Source: a virus. Taken from it: a stretch of DNA of 64,000 nucleotides. A program made the position numbers and the translations under genes. Shown here piece by piece: positions 54,609 through 63,454 of the stretch (positions are counted from its first letter, which is position 1; each line of letters begins with the position of its first letter). The notes beneath the pieces are model-generated. The model was not told the origin of the DNA. It did not search any database and saw nothing but the letters and a program-made list of their open reading frames with translations. The stretch lies in IMG/VR virus record IMGVR_UViG_3300010367_000012, positions 1 to 64,000 of that record; one strand, given 5' to 3'.

Positions 54609-54652
54609 ACTTGTGTTACGAATGCATAACAATGTGGAATATGTGATTCTAG

Positions 54653-54658
54653 TATACT
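54653..54658 (+). promoter_or_regulatory. Candidate -10 box
   Basis: TATACT, 44 bases before the ATG at 54702; no clear -35. Confidence 0.4.
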
Positions 54659-54701
54659 TATAAGCGAAATGTTCCAACCACATCCCCCCACAGGAGCATA
54701 A

Positions 54702-55838
54702 ATGGCAGAGTCATGGCCAGATGACGGATTGATGGACCTTCAACAGGAGCACCTAATCCTAGCTAATCAACTTGCTGATAACACTCTTCAGCTTGAGCAG
54801 GGACAGCGAGTAACTGATACTCGTGTATCTCAGGCTCACGGAGATCTAGCTAATGGACAACGTGCAATTGTTGGTGACATCCACAATGCCGCTCACAATG
54901 TAATTAGAGAAGTATCCACAGACACACAGTTCCTGGACACAGGACAGAAGCTGCTTGAGATGGGCCAGCGTGGCATCGTAGAGGACCTAGGAAGAGGTTT
55001 CCTGGGTGTAGAGCGTGGCCAGGCTGCATCCGACCGCAACGTAGACGGGGCCGCAAGACACCTAGATACTGGTCAGCGCTTTATTGATAACAACCTATAT
55101 CGTGGATTCCATCAGACTGAGCATGGACAGCGCGAAACCGACAGAAATGTAGATCACAATTTCCGTTGGAACGATCTAATTCTTAGAGAGCTTCAGCGTG
55201 AAGTTGATCGTGATACTCGTGAGCTAGAGCGCGGACAGCGTTGGAGTGACGAGAAGAATAGCGATAACTTCTACCGCACAGGACGTGCACTTTCTCACAA
55301 CGCAGAAGAGAATGCAGAAGCTTTTGGTGACACTAACCAGCACCTAAGCGATGTAGAGCGTCGTGTAGAAAACCGTATGAGCGACCTAGACCGTAGAGTT
55401 GAAGTTGGACAACTGCGTAATCACGATGAGATTCGCTACCAGTCTGAGCTAACTCGTGAGAAGGCTGTAAAGAATGAGCTAGAGACTCGTCTGTACTTGC
55501 GTGACCGTGAGGACAGAACTGAAGATCTAGTACGTACAATGGCTGATCGCAACCTTGATGAGATGCGTGGATTCGAGCGTCGTTCTCGTGACGATGAGGG
55601 ACGTACCCGTGACCTTATTCGCCACATTGAGGAAGAGGCTAATGAGCGTGCATTCCTAAAGGCACAGCTAGCAAACCAGGAACTACGCACAGAGCTAGCA
55701 ATTGAGCGTGCTCTACGTCGTCGTCACTGGGATAATGAGCCAGTTAGATTTGACCCAAGAATCAATATCGTAATTGATGATGACGATGACGACAGACATC
55801 ATCGTCGTGAGCGTCGTGAGTCTTCTCAGACAGTCTAA
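54702..55838 (+). CDS. Long coiled-coil protein with GQR repeats
   Basis: 378 residues, highly charged and helical. The segment G-Q-R (or G-Q-K) recurs about every 17-22 residues in the first half (LEQGQRVTD, LANGQRAIV, LEMGQRGIV, LDTGQRFID, TEHGQRETD, LERGQRWSD). The end is a run of Asp followed by His/Arg. A rod-like virion or chaperone protein is likely. No family recognised. Confidence 0.8.
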   Translation: MAESWPDDGLMDLQQEHLILANQLADNTLQLEQGQRVTDTRVSQAHGDLANGQRAIVGDIHNAAHNVIREVSTDTQFLDTGQKLLEMGQRGIVEDLGRGFLGVERGQAASDRNVDGAARHLDTGQRFIDNNLYRGFHQTEHGQRETDRNVDHNFRWNDLILRELQREVDRDTRELERGQRWSDEKNSDNFYRTGRALSHNAEENAEAFGDTNQHLSDVERRVENRMSDLDRRVEVGQLRNHDEIRYQSELTREKAVKNELETRLYLRDREDRTEDLVRTMADRNLDEMRGFERRSRDDEGRTRDLIRHIEEEANERAFLKAQLANQELRTELAIERALRRRHWDNEPVRFDPRINIVIDDDDDDRHHRRERRESSQTV

Positions 55839-55849
55839 GGAGTAATGTT

Positions 55850-56224
55850 ATGCCTTTAGACATTGGTTTCGCTTATCAGAATACTTCCACACAAACAGTA
55901 GTAGACGATGCTTGGACCTCCCTTATTGGTGGCCCAACTCAGCTACTGGGCTTGACAGTTGGTCCAATTGCTACACTCGTAGAACTAAAGGGATACGTTC
56001 TTAATTTGTCTAAGGACGAAGCAAGAATTCGTATCGTTGTAGACGGGGTAGAAGTAGCTCAAGGATCTCCAGAGAACCCACTAATGTATGTGGCAGCATT
56101 CCCAAGCACAACAATTGGTTTCCATACCATTGATTTCCAGGCCATCGCACTTGAGTGCGCGGAACTAGCTTTCGCTGGACCTGTAGGCTTTACCGCAATT
56201 GACTTCGTGACAATTACGGCGTAG
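55850..56224 (+). CDS. Beta-sandwich-like protein
   Basis: 124 residues, AAGGAG before the ATG. Hydrophobic beta strands with Thr/Ala/Val, few charges. Same operon as the GQR-repeat protein; both may be virion proteins. Confidence 0.7.
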   Translation: MPLDIGFAYQNTSTQTVVDDAWTSLIGGPTQLLGLTVGPIATLVELKGYVLNLSKDEARIRIVVDGVEVAQGSPENPLMYVAAFPSTTIGFHTIDFQAIALECAELAFAGPVGFTAIDFVTITA

Positions 56225-56228
56225 TGAG

Positions 56229-56280
56229 CAAACCCCCCCTGTGACTGGGCTTGACAGGGGGGTTTGTCATGTCGTAGGCT
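56229..56280 (+). terminator. Terminator overlapping a promoter
   Basis: CAAACCCCCC/GGGGGGTTTG stem. TTGACA (56251-56256) starts in its loop, 18 bases, TAGGCT (56275-56280), seven bases before the next ATG. Confidence 0.75.
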
Positions 56281-56287
56281 GTACCAC

Positions 56288-56653
56288 ATGACAAACTTCA
56301 CTACGAAAGATTCTGGATACAGAGAACAATATTCTACGGGTATGCAGCGGGATACACAGGATGGGAAAGCACGGTTTGACTTGCTGTTCCCTTTGGATGT
56401 ACCCTACTCAGACCAGTTCTTCACACGGATTGCTGAATTGATGACCCGTGGTGCTGAGAAGTACTATGAGCGTAACTGGGAGAAGGCTATAACTAAGGAA
56501 GAAATATCGCGCTTTCGTTCATCGGCTGCACGACATTTCTTTCAATGGATGTCTGGTGATACTGAAGAAGACCATGCTTCCGCTGTGGTATTTAATCTGC
56601 TAGCTTATGAGACCACAGTTTACAAGATAAGCCAACAGGAGGAAGAACAATGA
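56288..56653 (+). CDS. dATP/dGTP diphosphohydrolase-like protein (DUF5664), leaderless
   Basis: 121 residues from ATG 56288, at the promoter's expected RNA start and with no ribosome site; the frame from 56264 starts inside the promoter. The sequence GARFDLL-type core, RIAELMTRGAEKYYERNW and SAARHFFQWMSGDTEEDHASAVVFN match the phage nucleotide diphosphohydrolase domain. It would adjust the dNTP pool. Confidence 0.75.
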   Translation: MTNFTTKDSGYREQYSTGMQRDTQDGKARFDLLFPLDVPYSDQFFTRIAELMTRGAEKYYERNWEKAITKEEISRFRSSAARHFFQWMSGDTEEDHASAVVFNLLAYETTVYKISQQEEEQ

Positions 56654-57687
56654 AGCTGTACGATTTGTTCGGTTATCGAGACTATATGCAGATGCTTGAC
56701 GAAGGGTATGTGCGAGAGAACTTCCACCCTGAGCTTGATCTGCGTATCATCAACTACACGGAGAAGGCACAGTACGACAACGAGTGGAACAAGGTAACTG
56801 CTAGGTGCCGTGGCCTTATTATCAGTTCTGATGGCACGATCATTGCACGGCCTTTCGATAAGTTCCTGAACTACGGGCAGAACCAGGCTGACGTACTTCT
56901 TATGGATGAGCCTGTAGTAGTAACCGATAAGATGGATGGTTCACTTGGTATCCTGTGGAGTTACAAGGGTCAGCAGGGTATTGCGACGCGCGGTTCCTTT
57001 ACGTCGGAGCAGGCTATTCACGCTACTGCGCTCTGGAAGGAGAAGTACAACTTCCAGGTAGCTCCGATGTGGACTTATATGTTTGAGATCGTCTATCCTC
57101 AGAATCGTATTGTGCTCAACTATGGTGACATGGATGAGCTGGTATTGCTCGGTGTACGAGACATTGAGGAAGGCGATGTGTTGCTTCCTAACGAGGTTGT
57201 AACGTGGCGTGGTCCTAGGACTCAGACCTTCTCCTACGGGACGCTCAGAGAGGCCCTAGCGGCTCCTCAGCGGCCTAATGCAGAGGGCTTCGTCGTCTAC
57301 TTCCCGAACCTTGACTACCGAATCAAGGTGAAGCAGGAGGATTACGTAGCGCTACACAAGATCGTTACAGGCTTGACAAAGCGTCGTGTCTGGGAGAACC
57401 TTGTTGAAGGTCAGACTCTAGTAGATCTTATAGAGCTTGTTCCTGATGAGTGGCACGCGTGGCTGAAGCGGACATACAATGAGCTGATGTTTGAGTTTGC
57501 AGGTATCAAGCAGAAGGTGGCCGTTTCCTACCTTGCCGTGGAACAGGATCTCCCTATTGGATTTACTCGTAAAGAGTTCGCAGAAAGAGTAAAGGATATG
57601 CCTTATCGGAGTATGCTGTTCGGTATCCTGGACGGTAAGGACATCAATCCTGCGGTCTGGAAGCTGATTAAACCTAGCGCAGAGTAA
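56650..57687 (+). CDS. RNA ligase, T4 Rnl1-like
   Basis: 345 residues. Motif I DKMDGSLG with the adenylated Lys (about residue 93), preceded by ARCRGLIISSDG; motif IV AEGFVVYF; motif V RIKVKQED; and a helical C-terminal domain. Rnl1 enzymes repair anticodon-loop breaks made by host nucleases. Overlaps the previous gene by four bases. With the Rnl2-like enzyme at 4957 the phage has two RNA ligases. Confidence 0.9.
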   Translation: MKLYDLFGYRDYMQMLDEGYVRENFHPELDLRIINYTEKAQYDNEWNKVTARCRGLIISSDGTIIARPFDKFLNYGQNQADVLLMDEPVVVTDKMDGSLGILWSYKGQQGIATRGSFTSEQAIHATALWKEKYNFQVAPMWTYMFEIVYPQNRIVLNYGDMDELVLLGVRDIEEGDVLLPNEVVTWRGPRTQTFSYGTLREALAAPQRPNAEGFVVYFPNLDYRIKVKQEDYVALHKIVTGLTKRRVWENLVEGQTLVDLIELVPDEWHAWLKRTYNELMFEFAGIKQKVAVSYLAVEQDLPIGFTRKEFAERVKDMPYRSMLFGILDGKDINPAVWKLIKPSAE

Positions 57688-57696
57688 TTACGTTCC

Positions 57697-57764
57697 GTAT
57701 ACATAAAAGGTACTGGTCTAATGCTATCCTTATGGGGAAAACAGCATTAGACCAGTCCATATAC
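57697..57764 (+). ncRNA. Structured RNA or leader, first hairpin
   Basis: ACTGGTCTAATGCT (57712-57725) pairs perfectly with AGCATTAGACCAGT (57743-57756); outer GTATA/TATAC may extend it. Confidence 0.55.
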
Positions 57765-57770
57765 AACCAA

Positions 57771-57850
57771 CTTGGGGCAGGAAATCTGGAGAAATGAATC
57801 GGGTGACATGGATCTCATTGCTGTTGTCCCCTTTTCAATCTAGCCCCAAG
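57771..57850 (+). ncRNA. Structured RNA or leader, second helix
   Basis: CTTGGGGC (57771-57778) and GCCCCAAG (57843-57850) pair perfectly and enclose 64 bases. Both structures lie just before the gene at 57861. Confidence 0.5.
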
Positions 57851-57860
57851 CGAGTTGCTA

Positions 57861-58292
57861 ATGACACAAGAACAGACTCCCACATGGTCAGGGGCGGTAC
57901 AGAGAGAATTAGACGGTTTGCAGAGAAACGTTGAAACTCGATTTACGGATTTTTCCAGCCGCCTGGACAAACTATTAACACTAACTGAATATTACGCAGA
58001 TAAGCATTCAACTGATATCCGTTTCGAAAATCTAAGTGAGAAAGTAGAAGATACAGAGCAGGACGTTACAGATCTAAAGAGAGAACTTAGAGATTCTTTC
58101 GAGTCGTTAAGACGTGATATCTTAGCTGAACGCCAGAGATACGAAGCAGCTATTAGCAATGAATCAACAACACGACAGACACAGCACACGGGGTACATAA
58201 AGGCAAGACAAGAGCAATTTAGATGGTTGATGTCCGTGGTTATGATCCCTCTAGCAATAGCGATCGTAGATCTGCTGGCAACAAAGAAGTAG
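57861..58292 (+). CDS. Coiled-coil protein with C-terminal membrane anchor
   Basis: 143 residues from ATG 57861 (TTG 57855 also in frame). Long charged coiled coil (about 10-100) and one membrane helix (about 118-138, WLMSVVMIPLAIAIVDLL). This resembles XhlA-type lysis accessory proteins. Not near the amidase, so role is uncertain. Confidence 0.7.
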   Translation: MTQEQTPTWSGAVQRELDGLQRNVETRFTDFSSRLDKLLTLTEYYADKHSTDIRFENLSEKVEDTEQDVTDLKRELRDSFESLRRDILAERQRYEAAISNESTTRQTQHTGYIKARQEQFRWLMSVVMIPLAIAIVDLLATKK

Positions 58293-58360
58293 TAGACACG
58301 TTGATCTGCATAGTGTAGGATGTACTGCACTATGCAGATCTTTTCTATGAAGGAGGCAAG

Positions 58361-59335
58361 TTGCATTCCGTAACGAACATTGCAGAGCTGGAAATTCTGG
58401 CTAAGGTTGATCAGGGTATCTATGACGTTCTGGCTAACCGATCTATTGGAAGAGCAGCAGCGGCTACCACCCTAGGTGAACAGAAGAATATCTCAGTATC
58501 TGAAAAGCTCGTTCGTACATGGCGAGAGAAGCACATTCCCATTGTTAAGCCTGTCACCAACCTTGGTGGCTATTCAGCAAAGACTATTGTGGTTATGCCT
58601 GACGTTCAGGTTCCTTTCCATGATGTCGATCTAGTCAACAAGTTCATTCGATTCCTTGGAGACTTCCAGCCGGACGAGCTTGCTCAGGTAGGAGACTTCA
58701 CGGACTCTCAGGAAGTTGGCCGATGGGTTCGTGGACAGAAGCAGGAATTCGCGGGAGACCTTCAGGCAGGATTCGATTCTGCTAGAGAGATCCTTGGCGA
58801 TATCCGAGATGTCTTTGATGGTCCAGCTTATGTTGTTCGATCCAATCACGATGACAGGCTTGAGAAGTATCTTGAGATGTGCGGTCCTGGTCTTGCTACC
58901 TTGCGCGACTTGACTATTGAGAAGCAAGTCTTTGACGATTACGATGTGAAGTTCATTCGTGATGCTGTCGTAGAGATTGCTCCTGGTTGGGTTATGTGTC
59001 ATGGTGATGAAGGCTCGCTGAGTCCCGCTGCTGGTAAGACAGCTTTCGGTCTGGCTAAGAACAAGTTCGGTGTTTCTACCGTTTGTGGTCATACTCACCG
59101 TGCCGGTAAGACAACTGAATCCACTGGTTACAACGGAAAGATCCGTAACACTCTTACTGGTCTTGAGGTTGGACACTTCATGGATATCACTAAGGCAGAC
59201 TACCTTAAGAAGAAGGGTGTAGCCGCTAACTGGCAGCAGGCATTCGGTATCCTTGAGGTTTATGGAGAGACAGTGTTCTCTCATCTTGTAGAGATTCAGA
59301 ACGGTCAGTTCTCGGTGAATGGAGTGCTTTACTGA
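58361..59335 (+). CDS. Metallophosphoesterase with N-terminal helix-turn-helix
   Basis: 324 residues from TTG 58361 with AAGGAGG upstream. Calcineurin-type motifs in order: PDVQVPFHD, GDFTD, SNHDDR, CHGDEG and CGHTHRAG. The first 60 residues look like a helix-turn-helix. Substrate could be nucleic acid or a phosphorylated nucleotide. Confidence 0.9.
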   Translation: MHSVTNIAELEILAKVDQGIYDVLANRSIGRAAAATTLGEQKNISVSEKLVRTWREKHIPIVKPVTNLGGYSAKTIVVMPDVQVPFHDVDLVNKFIRFLGDFQPDELAQVGDFTDSQEVGRWVRGQKQEFAGDLQAGFDSAREILGDIRDVFDGPAYVVRSNHDDRLEKYLEMCGPGLATLRDLTIEKQVFDDYDVKFIRDAVVEIAPGWVMCHGDEGSLSPAAGKTAFGLAKNKFGVSTVCGHTHRAGKTTESTGYNGKIRNTLTGLEVGHFMDITKADYLKKKGVAANWQQAFGILEVYGETVFSHLVEIQNGQFSVNGVLY

Positions 59336-59754
59336 TGTACACCCCTATGAAGGATCTCAAGGAGTTCCATGACACCTTTGCTCCACAGCAGAGGGAAGAG
59401 GAGTTCCTGAGTAAGACAGAGCGTCGTATCAATCTTATCTATGAGGAGTATGAGGAAGTCTCTCAGGCTATCATTCACCTGGAAGATACTCGACTGAATC
59501 TTACTTCTAGTTCTATGCACGAGGCTAAGGAAGAAGTCGCCAAGGAATTGGCTGATCTTCTCTATGTAGTCTATGGAACTGCTGAAGAGCTTGGTATCCC
59601 TCTTGAGGATGTCTTTGATGTAGTGCACGAATCGAACATGTCTAAGGTCTGGCCAGATGGAGAAGTCCACTACAATGAGTTTGGTAAGGTGTTGAAGCCA
59701 AACACGTACGTCAAGCCAGATTTGAGTTTCATCCATGACAATCGAGTTCTATAG
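59335..59754 (+). CDS. MazG-like nucleotide pyrophosphohydrolase
   Basis: 139 residues; ATG overlaps the previous stop. EEYEEVSQAI and EEVAKELADLLYVVYG are the paired acidic helices, and SNMSKVWPDG is typical of phage members. Probably hydrolyses NTPs/dNTPs or (p)ppGpp precursors. Confidence 0.85.
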   Translation: MYTPMKDLKEFHDTFAPQQREEEFLSKTERRINLIYEEYEEVSQAIIHLEDTRLNLTSSSMHEAKEEVAKELADLLYVVYGTAEELGIPLEDVFDVVHESNMSKVWPDGEVHYNEFGKVLKPNTYVKPDLSFIHDNRVL

Positions 59755-59914
59755 ACCAGTACATGATGAAGGTGATATCTGGAGAGAAGAGAGCTGGACT
59801 TTCCATTCTGCTCCAGAGGTTCCGTATGATGTGACTGCACTTGTACATGTTTCCTGTACGTATGTGGATCTCATTCATTACGCTGGACCTAATTGCCCTC
59901 ACGTAAAGCAATAA
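59735..59914 (+). CDS. 59-residue hypothetical protein
   Basis: ATG 59735 overlaps the end of the MazG-like gene by 20 bp. MTIEFYRPVHDEGDIWREES..., aromatic and acidic. Ends just before a terminator; support is moderate. Confidence 0.55.
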   Translation: MTIEFYRPVHDEGDIWREESWTFHSAPEVPYDVTALVHVSCTYVDLIHYAGPNCPHVKQ

Positions 59915-59919
59915 GCATC

Positions 59920-59960
59920 TAGCCTACCCTGTAAGATAGGGGTAGGCTATTTGTCATTTA
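59920..59960 (+). terminator. Intrinsic terminator
   Basis: TAGCCTACCC (59920-59929) pairs perfectly with GGGTAGGCTA (59940-59949), followed by TTTGTCATTT. Confidence 0.85.
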
Positions 59961-59973
59961 TAAAGGAGATCCT

Positions 59974-60432
59974 ATGCCACGAAGAAAGGCGGCCAGTCGA
60001 GTTCCGCCATTACATCCTAATCGTCCTCGCGCTGGTTCCGCATGGGATAGAACATTCCTGGGAACTGTGCCTGAATCCAATGAGGTCATTCCTCCGAGAC
60101 AGAATAGCGATCTGAATGCTATTAGAGCCAGAGCAGCCAAGCTGACAGATCCGTATCTGGCTACTGAGATCACTCTAGCTATCAACGGTAATGACGCTGC
60201 TCTTCTTCCATACCAGCCAACCCCCACTATCAATCCTGGTAGACCGCGTACACTTGCTGCTGGTTATGATGAAAGAAGTCAGTCACTTCGTATAAAATTC
60301 AGAAACGGGGAATACTATACTTACTACAATGTTCCACAGTCAGTATGGTGGAAATTCCAACGAGCACAATCCCCAGGACGCTTTATCAATACCACCCTTA
60401 ACTCATATCCATATTCGAGAGGTTTGACTTGA
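59974..60432 (+). CDS. KTSC-domain protein
   Basis: 152 residues, AAGGAG before the ATG. The C-terminal half is a KTSC domain: YDERSQSLRIKFRNGEYYTY, NVPQSVW and RFINTTL. The N-terminal half is basic and Pro-rich. KTSC domains occur fused to nucleases or alone; function unknown. Confidence 0.85.
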   Translation: MPRRKAASRVPPLHPNRPRAGSAWDRTFLGTVPESNEVIPPRQNSDLNAIRARAAKLTDPYLATEITLAINGNDAALLPYQPTPTINPGRPRTLAAGYDERSQSLRIKFRNGEYYTYYNVPQSVWWKFQRAQSPGRFINTTLNSYPYSRGLT

Positions 60433-60779
60433 TCCACAATAAGAAGCATGATTTAGGACCACTATTCGTACACGGCATCAAACTACAGAAGAAGTCTCCA
60501 CTCTTCCATCGGTATCCTTCCCATGAGGTAGAGGAACCATACCGATGGTCCAACTCACTCATCATCCGTATCCCGTGGTGCCGTCAGGGCATTGTGTTGG
60601 GCCTGTGGCGCTCTACCAAGAGGTCAGAGGAGCAGATGCTTCTAGATGCTCTGGAAGGCCGTCAGATCAGCGATGAGGAGTTTTCGGATAGTGAGAAGGC
60701 GCATATTCGTCGCACTATGATTAAGAAGCAATTTACGGCAGAACAACAAGAACTACTAGTAGAGGCACTGGATATCTAA
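60429..60779 (+). CDS. Basic hypothetical protein
   Basis: 116 residues from TTG 60429, overlapping the previous stop. Basic and His-rich first half, helical second half. Its stop overlaps the next ATG. Confidence 0.65.
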   Translation: MIHNKKHDLGPLFVHGIKLQKKSPLFHRYPSHEVEEPYRWSNSLIIRIPWCRQGIVLGLWRSTKRSEEQMLLDALEGRQISDEEFSDSEKAHIRRTMIKKQFTAEQQELLVEALDI

Positions 60780-61045
60780 TGAGATTTCTGAAGAGAAGAA
60801 CTGGTGTTAACGACACCATCAAGAACAAACTATTAAAGAGACTCCGTTCCACAACAGATGGAGAACTGATCCGTTGGGTAGACAACATCCATACTGGTAT
60901 CGGTAGAAACATTTCTGAAATGCGAAAGAGCCTCACCCGAGAAGATCCAAGTGAGGCTCTAGCATATATAGACGACACGCGTACTGGCGCAGTATCTTTG
61001 TTGGCGGCAATGCAGGTATTGGAAGAAAGAATTACCAGACCTTAA
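60779..61045 (+). CDS. Small helical protein
   Basis: 88 residues, coupled to the previous stop. Basic N-terminus, helical, no family recognised. Converges with the - strand gene at 61032. Confidence 0.65.
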   Translation: MRFLKRRTGVNDTIKNKLLKRLRSTTDGELIRWVDNIHTGIGRNISEMRKSLTREDPSEALAYIDDTRTGAVSLLAAMQVLEERITRP

Positions 61046-61277
61046 TGACAAAGTAAACATACAAACCAATCGCTGACAGAACAGCAACCTTGAGCATCTT
61101 GCCAAGGAAGCCGATGAACTTACTGGTGTTAAACCAACGACCGAATCTTGTGTGGTCCAGCATGGAACCGAGTATGGCTCCTCCAAAGGCAAAAGCAAAG
61201 CCCTTAACGAATTCCATACCATGCGAAGGCTGCGGCTGAAAATCAAAGATTCCATCGTCTCCCAAGTGTGGGTTCAT
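61032..61277 (-). CDS. Small membrane protein
   Basis: 81 residues, CAGGAG before the ATG. Two hydrophobic segments (about 24-38 and 60-78). The only - strand gene in this part, with its own promoter, 14 bp overlap with the convergent gene. Confidence 0.65.
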   Translation of the reverse strand: MNPHLGDDGIFDFQPQPSHGMEFVKGFAFAFGGAILGSMLDHTRFGRWFNTSKFIGFLGKMLKVAVLSAIGLYVYFVIKVW

Positions 61278-61310
61278 GGTGTACTCCTGAGTAGTAGTGA
61301 TGTTAGTACC

Positions 61311-61339
61311 ACTGTAAAGGTAGTACCCTGTTATGTCAA
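61311..61339 (-). promoter_or_regulatory. Promoter, - strand
   Basis: TTGACA (61339-61334), 17 bases, TACAGT (61316-61311). A + strand TACAAT at 61346 may serve the terminase gene in the other direction. Confidence 0.8.
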
Positions 61340-61383
61340 CTCAGGTACAATATATTTGTTGAGAAATTAATCTGGAGAATTAG

Positions 61384-62958
61384 ATGGCCACTGATATTGA
61401 TTTAGATGAGCTAACAGCGGAAGAGCTGGAAGCCTATAAAAGTACGACTATTGATCTAGACCCTCGTTCTCAAGCATGGGTTGACTCTCTTGTAGAGAAG
61501 CTATTGCTATTCGCGGATGAATTATCTGGGCACCCTCTCTATGGATATCAGCGTCCATTTGCTGCTCGATTCATGGAGTCAGTCATCATTAACGATGGCG
61601 CTACAGTTACTGCTCTCTTCTCTCGTCAGTCAGGAAAGACTGAGACGGTAGCTGCTTCCGTAGCCACCATGATGATTATGCTTCCTCGCCTTGCCAAGGT
61701 TGAGCCGTTCAATGAGTGGCTAGAAGACTTCAAGGAAGGCGTATGGGTTGGAGCGTTCGCACCAGTAGATGACATGGCTAAGACTCTTTACTCTCGAATC
61801 ATCTCTATGTTCGAATCTGAAAGAGCAAAGGAGATCCTAGCTGATCCTTCTATTGATGAGAAGGTACGTGGTCGTGGAGCCGAGATGAAGCTAGAGAAGT
61901 GTGGCTCTCTCGTACGCAGACAGACTGCTCACCCTCGCGCGAACATTGAAGGTAAGACCTATCACATTGCTCTCCTGGACGAGTCTCAGGTAGCTGACCA
62001 GAAGGTAGTAGACAAGTCTATCCGCCCTATGTTGGCGTCCACTAATGGAACCTTCGTTATGACAGGAACTCCTACATACGAAAAGGGAGTCTTCTACCGA
62101 GAGATTCAGCACAACAAGCGCAACGCTACTAAGCGCGGAGCGCGTACCAACCACTTCCAGGCTGACTATCGAGAAGTATCCAAGTGGAACAAGAGATACG
62201 AAAAGGCTGTCAATGGTGACATGCTTCGTATGGGATATGACTCTGACGAATTCAAGCTTTCCTACCGTCTGCTCTGGCTTCTGGAACAGGGAATGTTCAC
62301 CACCTCTGAGCGTCTTGAAGAGCTTGGAGATAAGACAATGCAGATCGTAAAGAACTACAACACTTCTCCTATCATCATTGGTATCGATCCTGCCAGAAAG
62401 ATTGACAGCACGATTGTCACTGCTCTATTCGTAGACTGGGATCATCAGGATGAGTACGGATACTATAACGTACGTATTCTAAATTGGCTTGACCTACAAG
62501 GACAAGACTGGGAAAGCCAGTATCATAGAATCGTAGAGTTCGTGTCCAAGTATAATGTCTGGGCTATTGGAGTAGACGTAGGCGGAATGGGAGATATCTT
62601 TATCTCTCGCTTGCGTGTACTACTACCGCATATTGAAATCGTAGATGTATCCTCACAACGTCCCCAGCAGTCTGAGCGCTGGAAGTATCTAAGAGAGATG
62701 CTGGACAGAGGAAAGCTAGGATGGCCTGCACATGCCAAGACAAGAAACTTGCGCACATACAGAAACTTCGTTCAGCAGATGTCGGATCTTCAGGTTAAGT
62801 TTGAAGGGCCGTACATGCTGGCAGAAGCGCCAAAGGAAGTCAATGCGCACGATGACTACTGTGACTCCTTGGCTATCGCACTAAGTATCATTCCCGAGAA
62901 TATTCACGAGGAAGTAGAGATCTCTAATAATCCCTTTTATGACAGACGTAGATCTTAA
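61384..62958 (+). CDS. Terminase large subunit
   Basis: 524 residues, GGAGAA before the ATG. ATPase with Walker A SRQSGKTE (80-87) and Walker B-type LLDESQ near 200; nuclease acidic residues in GIDPARKID, GVDVGGMG and HDDYCDSLA. It cuts concatemeric DNA and powers packaging. No separate small subunit is recognised upstream. Confidence 0.95.
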   Translation: MATDIDLDELTAEELEAYKSTTIDLDPRSQAWVDSLVEKLLLFADELSGHPLYGYQRPFAARFMESVIINDGATVTALFSRQSGKTETVAASVATMMIMLPRLAKVEPFNEWLEDFKEGVWVGAFAPVDDMAKTLYSRIISMFESERAKEILADPSIDEKVRGRGAEMKLEKCGSLVRRQTAHPRANIEGKTYHIALLDESQVADQKVVDKSIRPMLASTNGTFVMTGTPTYEKGVFYREIQHNKRNATKRGARTNHFQADYREVSKWNKRYEKAVNGDMLRMGYDSDEFKLSYRLLWLLEQGMFTTSERLEELGDKTMQIVKNYNTSPIIIGIDPARKIDSTIVTALFVDWDHQDEYGYYNVRILNWLDLQGQDWESQYHRIVEFVSKYNVWAIGVDVGGMGDIFISRLRVLLPHIEIVDVSSQRPQQSERWKYLREMLDRGKLGWPAHAKTRNLRTYRNFVQQMSDLQVKFEGPYMLAEAPKEVNAHDDYCDSLAIALSIIPENIHEEVEISNNPFYDRRRS

Positions 62959-63016
62959 AGGGTATTTAATGCGCTATCATATAAACAACACTAGTGTTTT
63001 AACTTAAGGAACTAAT

Positions 63017-63454
63017 ATGGCAGAAATGTATCAGGAGGCAGGACGTGCTAGTCAGCTAGCCCCTGCGCCTAGATTCCCTGAAAGAGATCGCGGTGCGGTT
63101 AACTACGAAGCCAAGGGTGCCGCAAATCCTGAGCGTCGTGGACCACTTCGCTTTGAAGAAGGAATTGCAACAGACACTGACGTACCTAATGACTTTCAGC
63201 TAGGTGCAATGCAGGGCTACAGAACCGCTCCTGGAAGTCCTAACCACAACATGAACGTATTTATCAAGCCAGCCGCTGAGACTATGCGTGAGCGTGCTCA
63301 CGTAGGTTCCGCAGCATGGATTGACTCCGCTGGTATGACTGGTGAGTTCATGCACGGTGTAAATGTAGATGCCAACGCAGCTCGTAGATTTGAAGAGGTT
63401 AACCGTAGTGGTGGCCGTTACGAGCGCCTACACGGAGCAGTTATCACCGACTAA
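63017..63454 (+). CDS. Hypothetical protein, probably virion-associated
   Basis: 145 residues, AAGGAA before the ATG. Polar, Arg/Ala-rich and likely disordered at the start. Stop overlaps the next start. Confidence 0.7.
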   Translation: MAEMYQEAGRASQLAPAPRFPERDRGAVNYEAKGAANPERRGPLRFEEGIATDTDVPNDFQLGAMQGYRTAPGSPNHNMNVFIKPAAETMRERAHVGSAAWIDSAGMTGEFMHGVNVDANAARRFEEVNRSGGRYERLHGAVITD

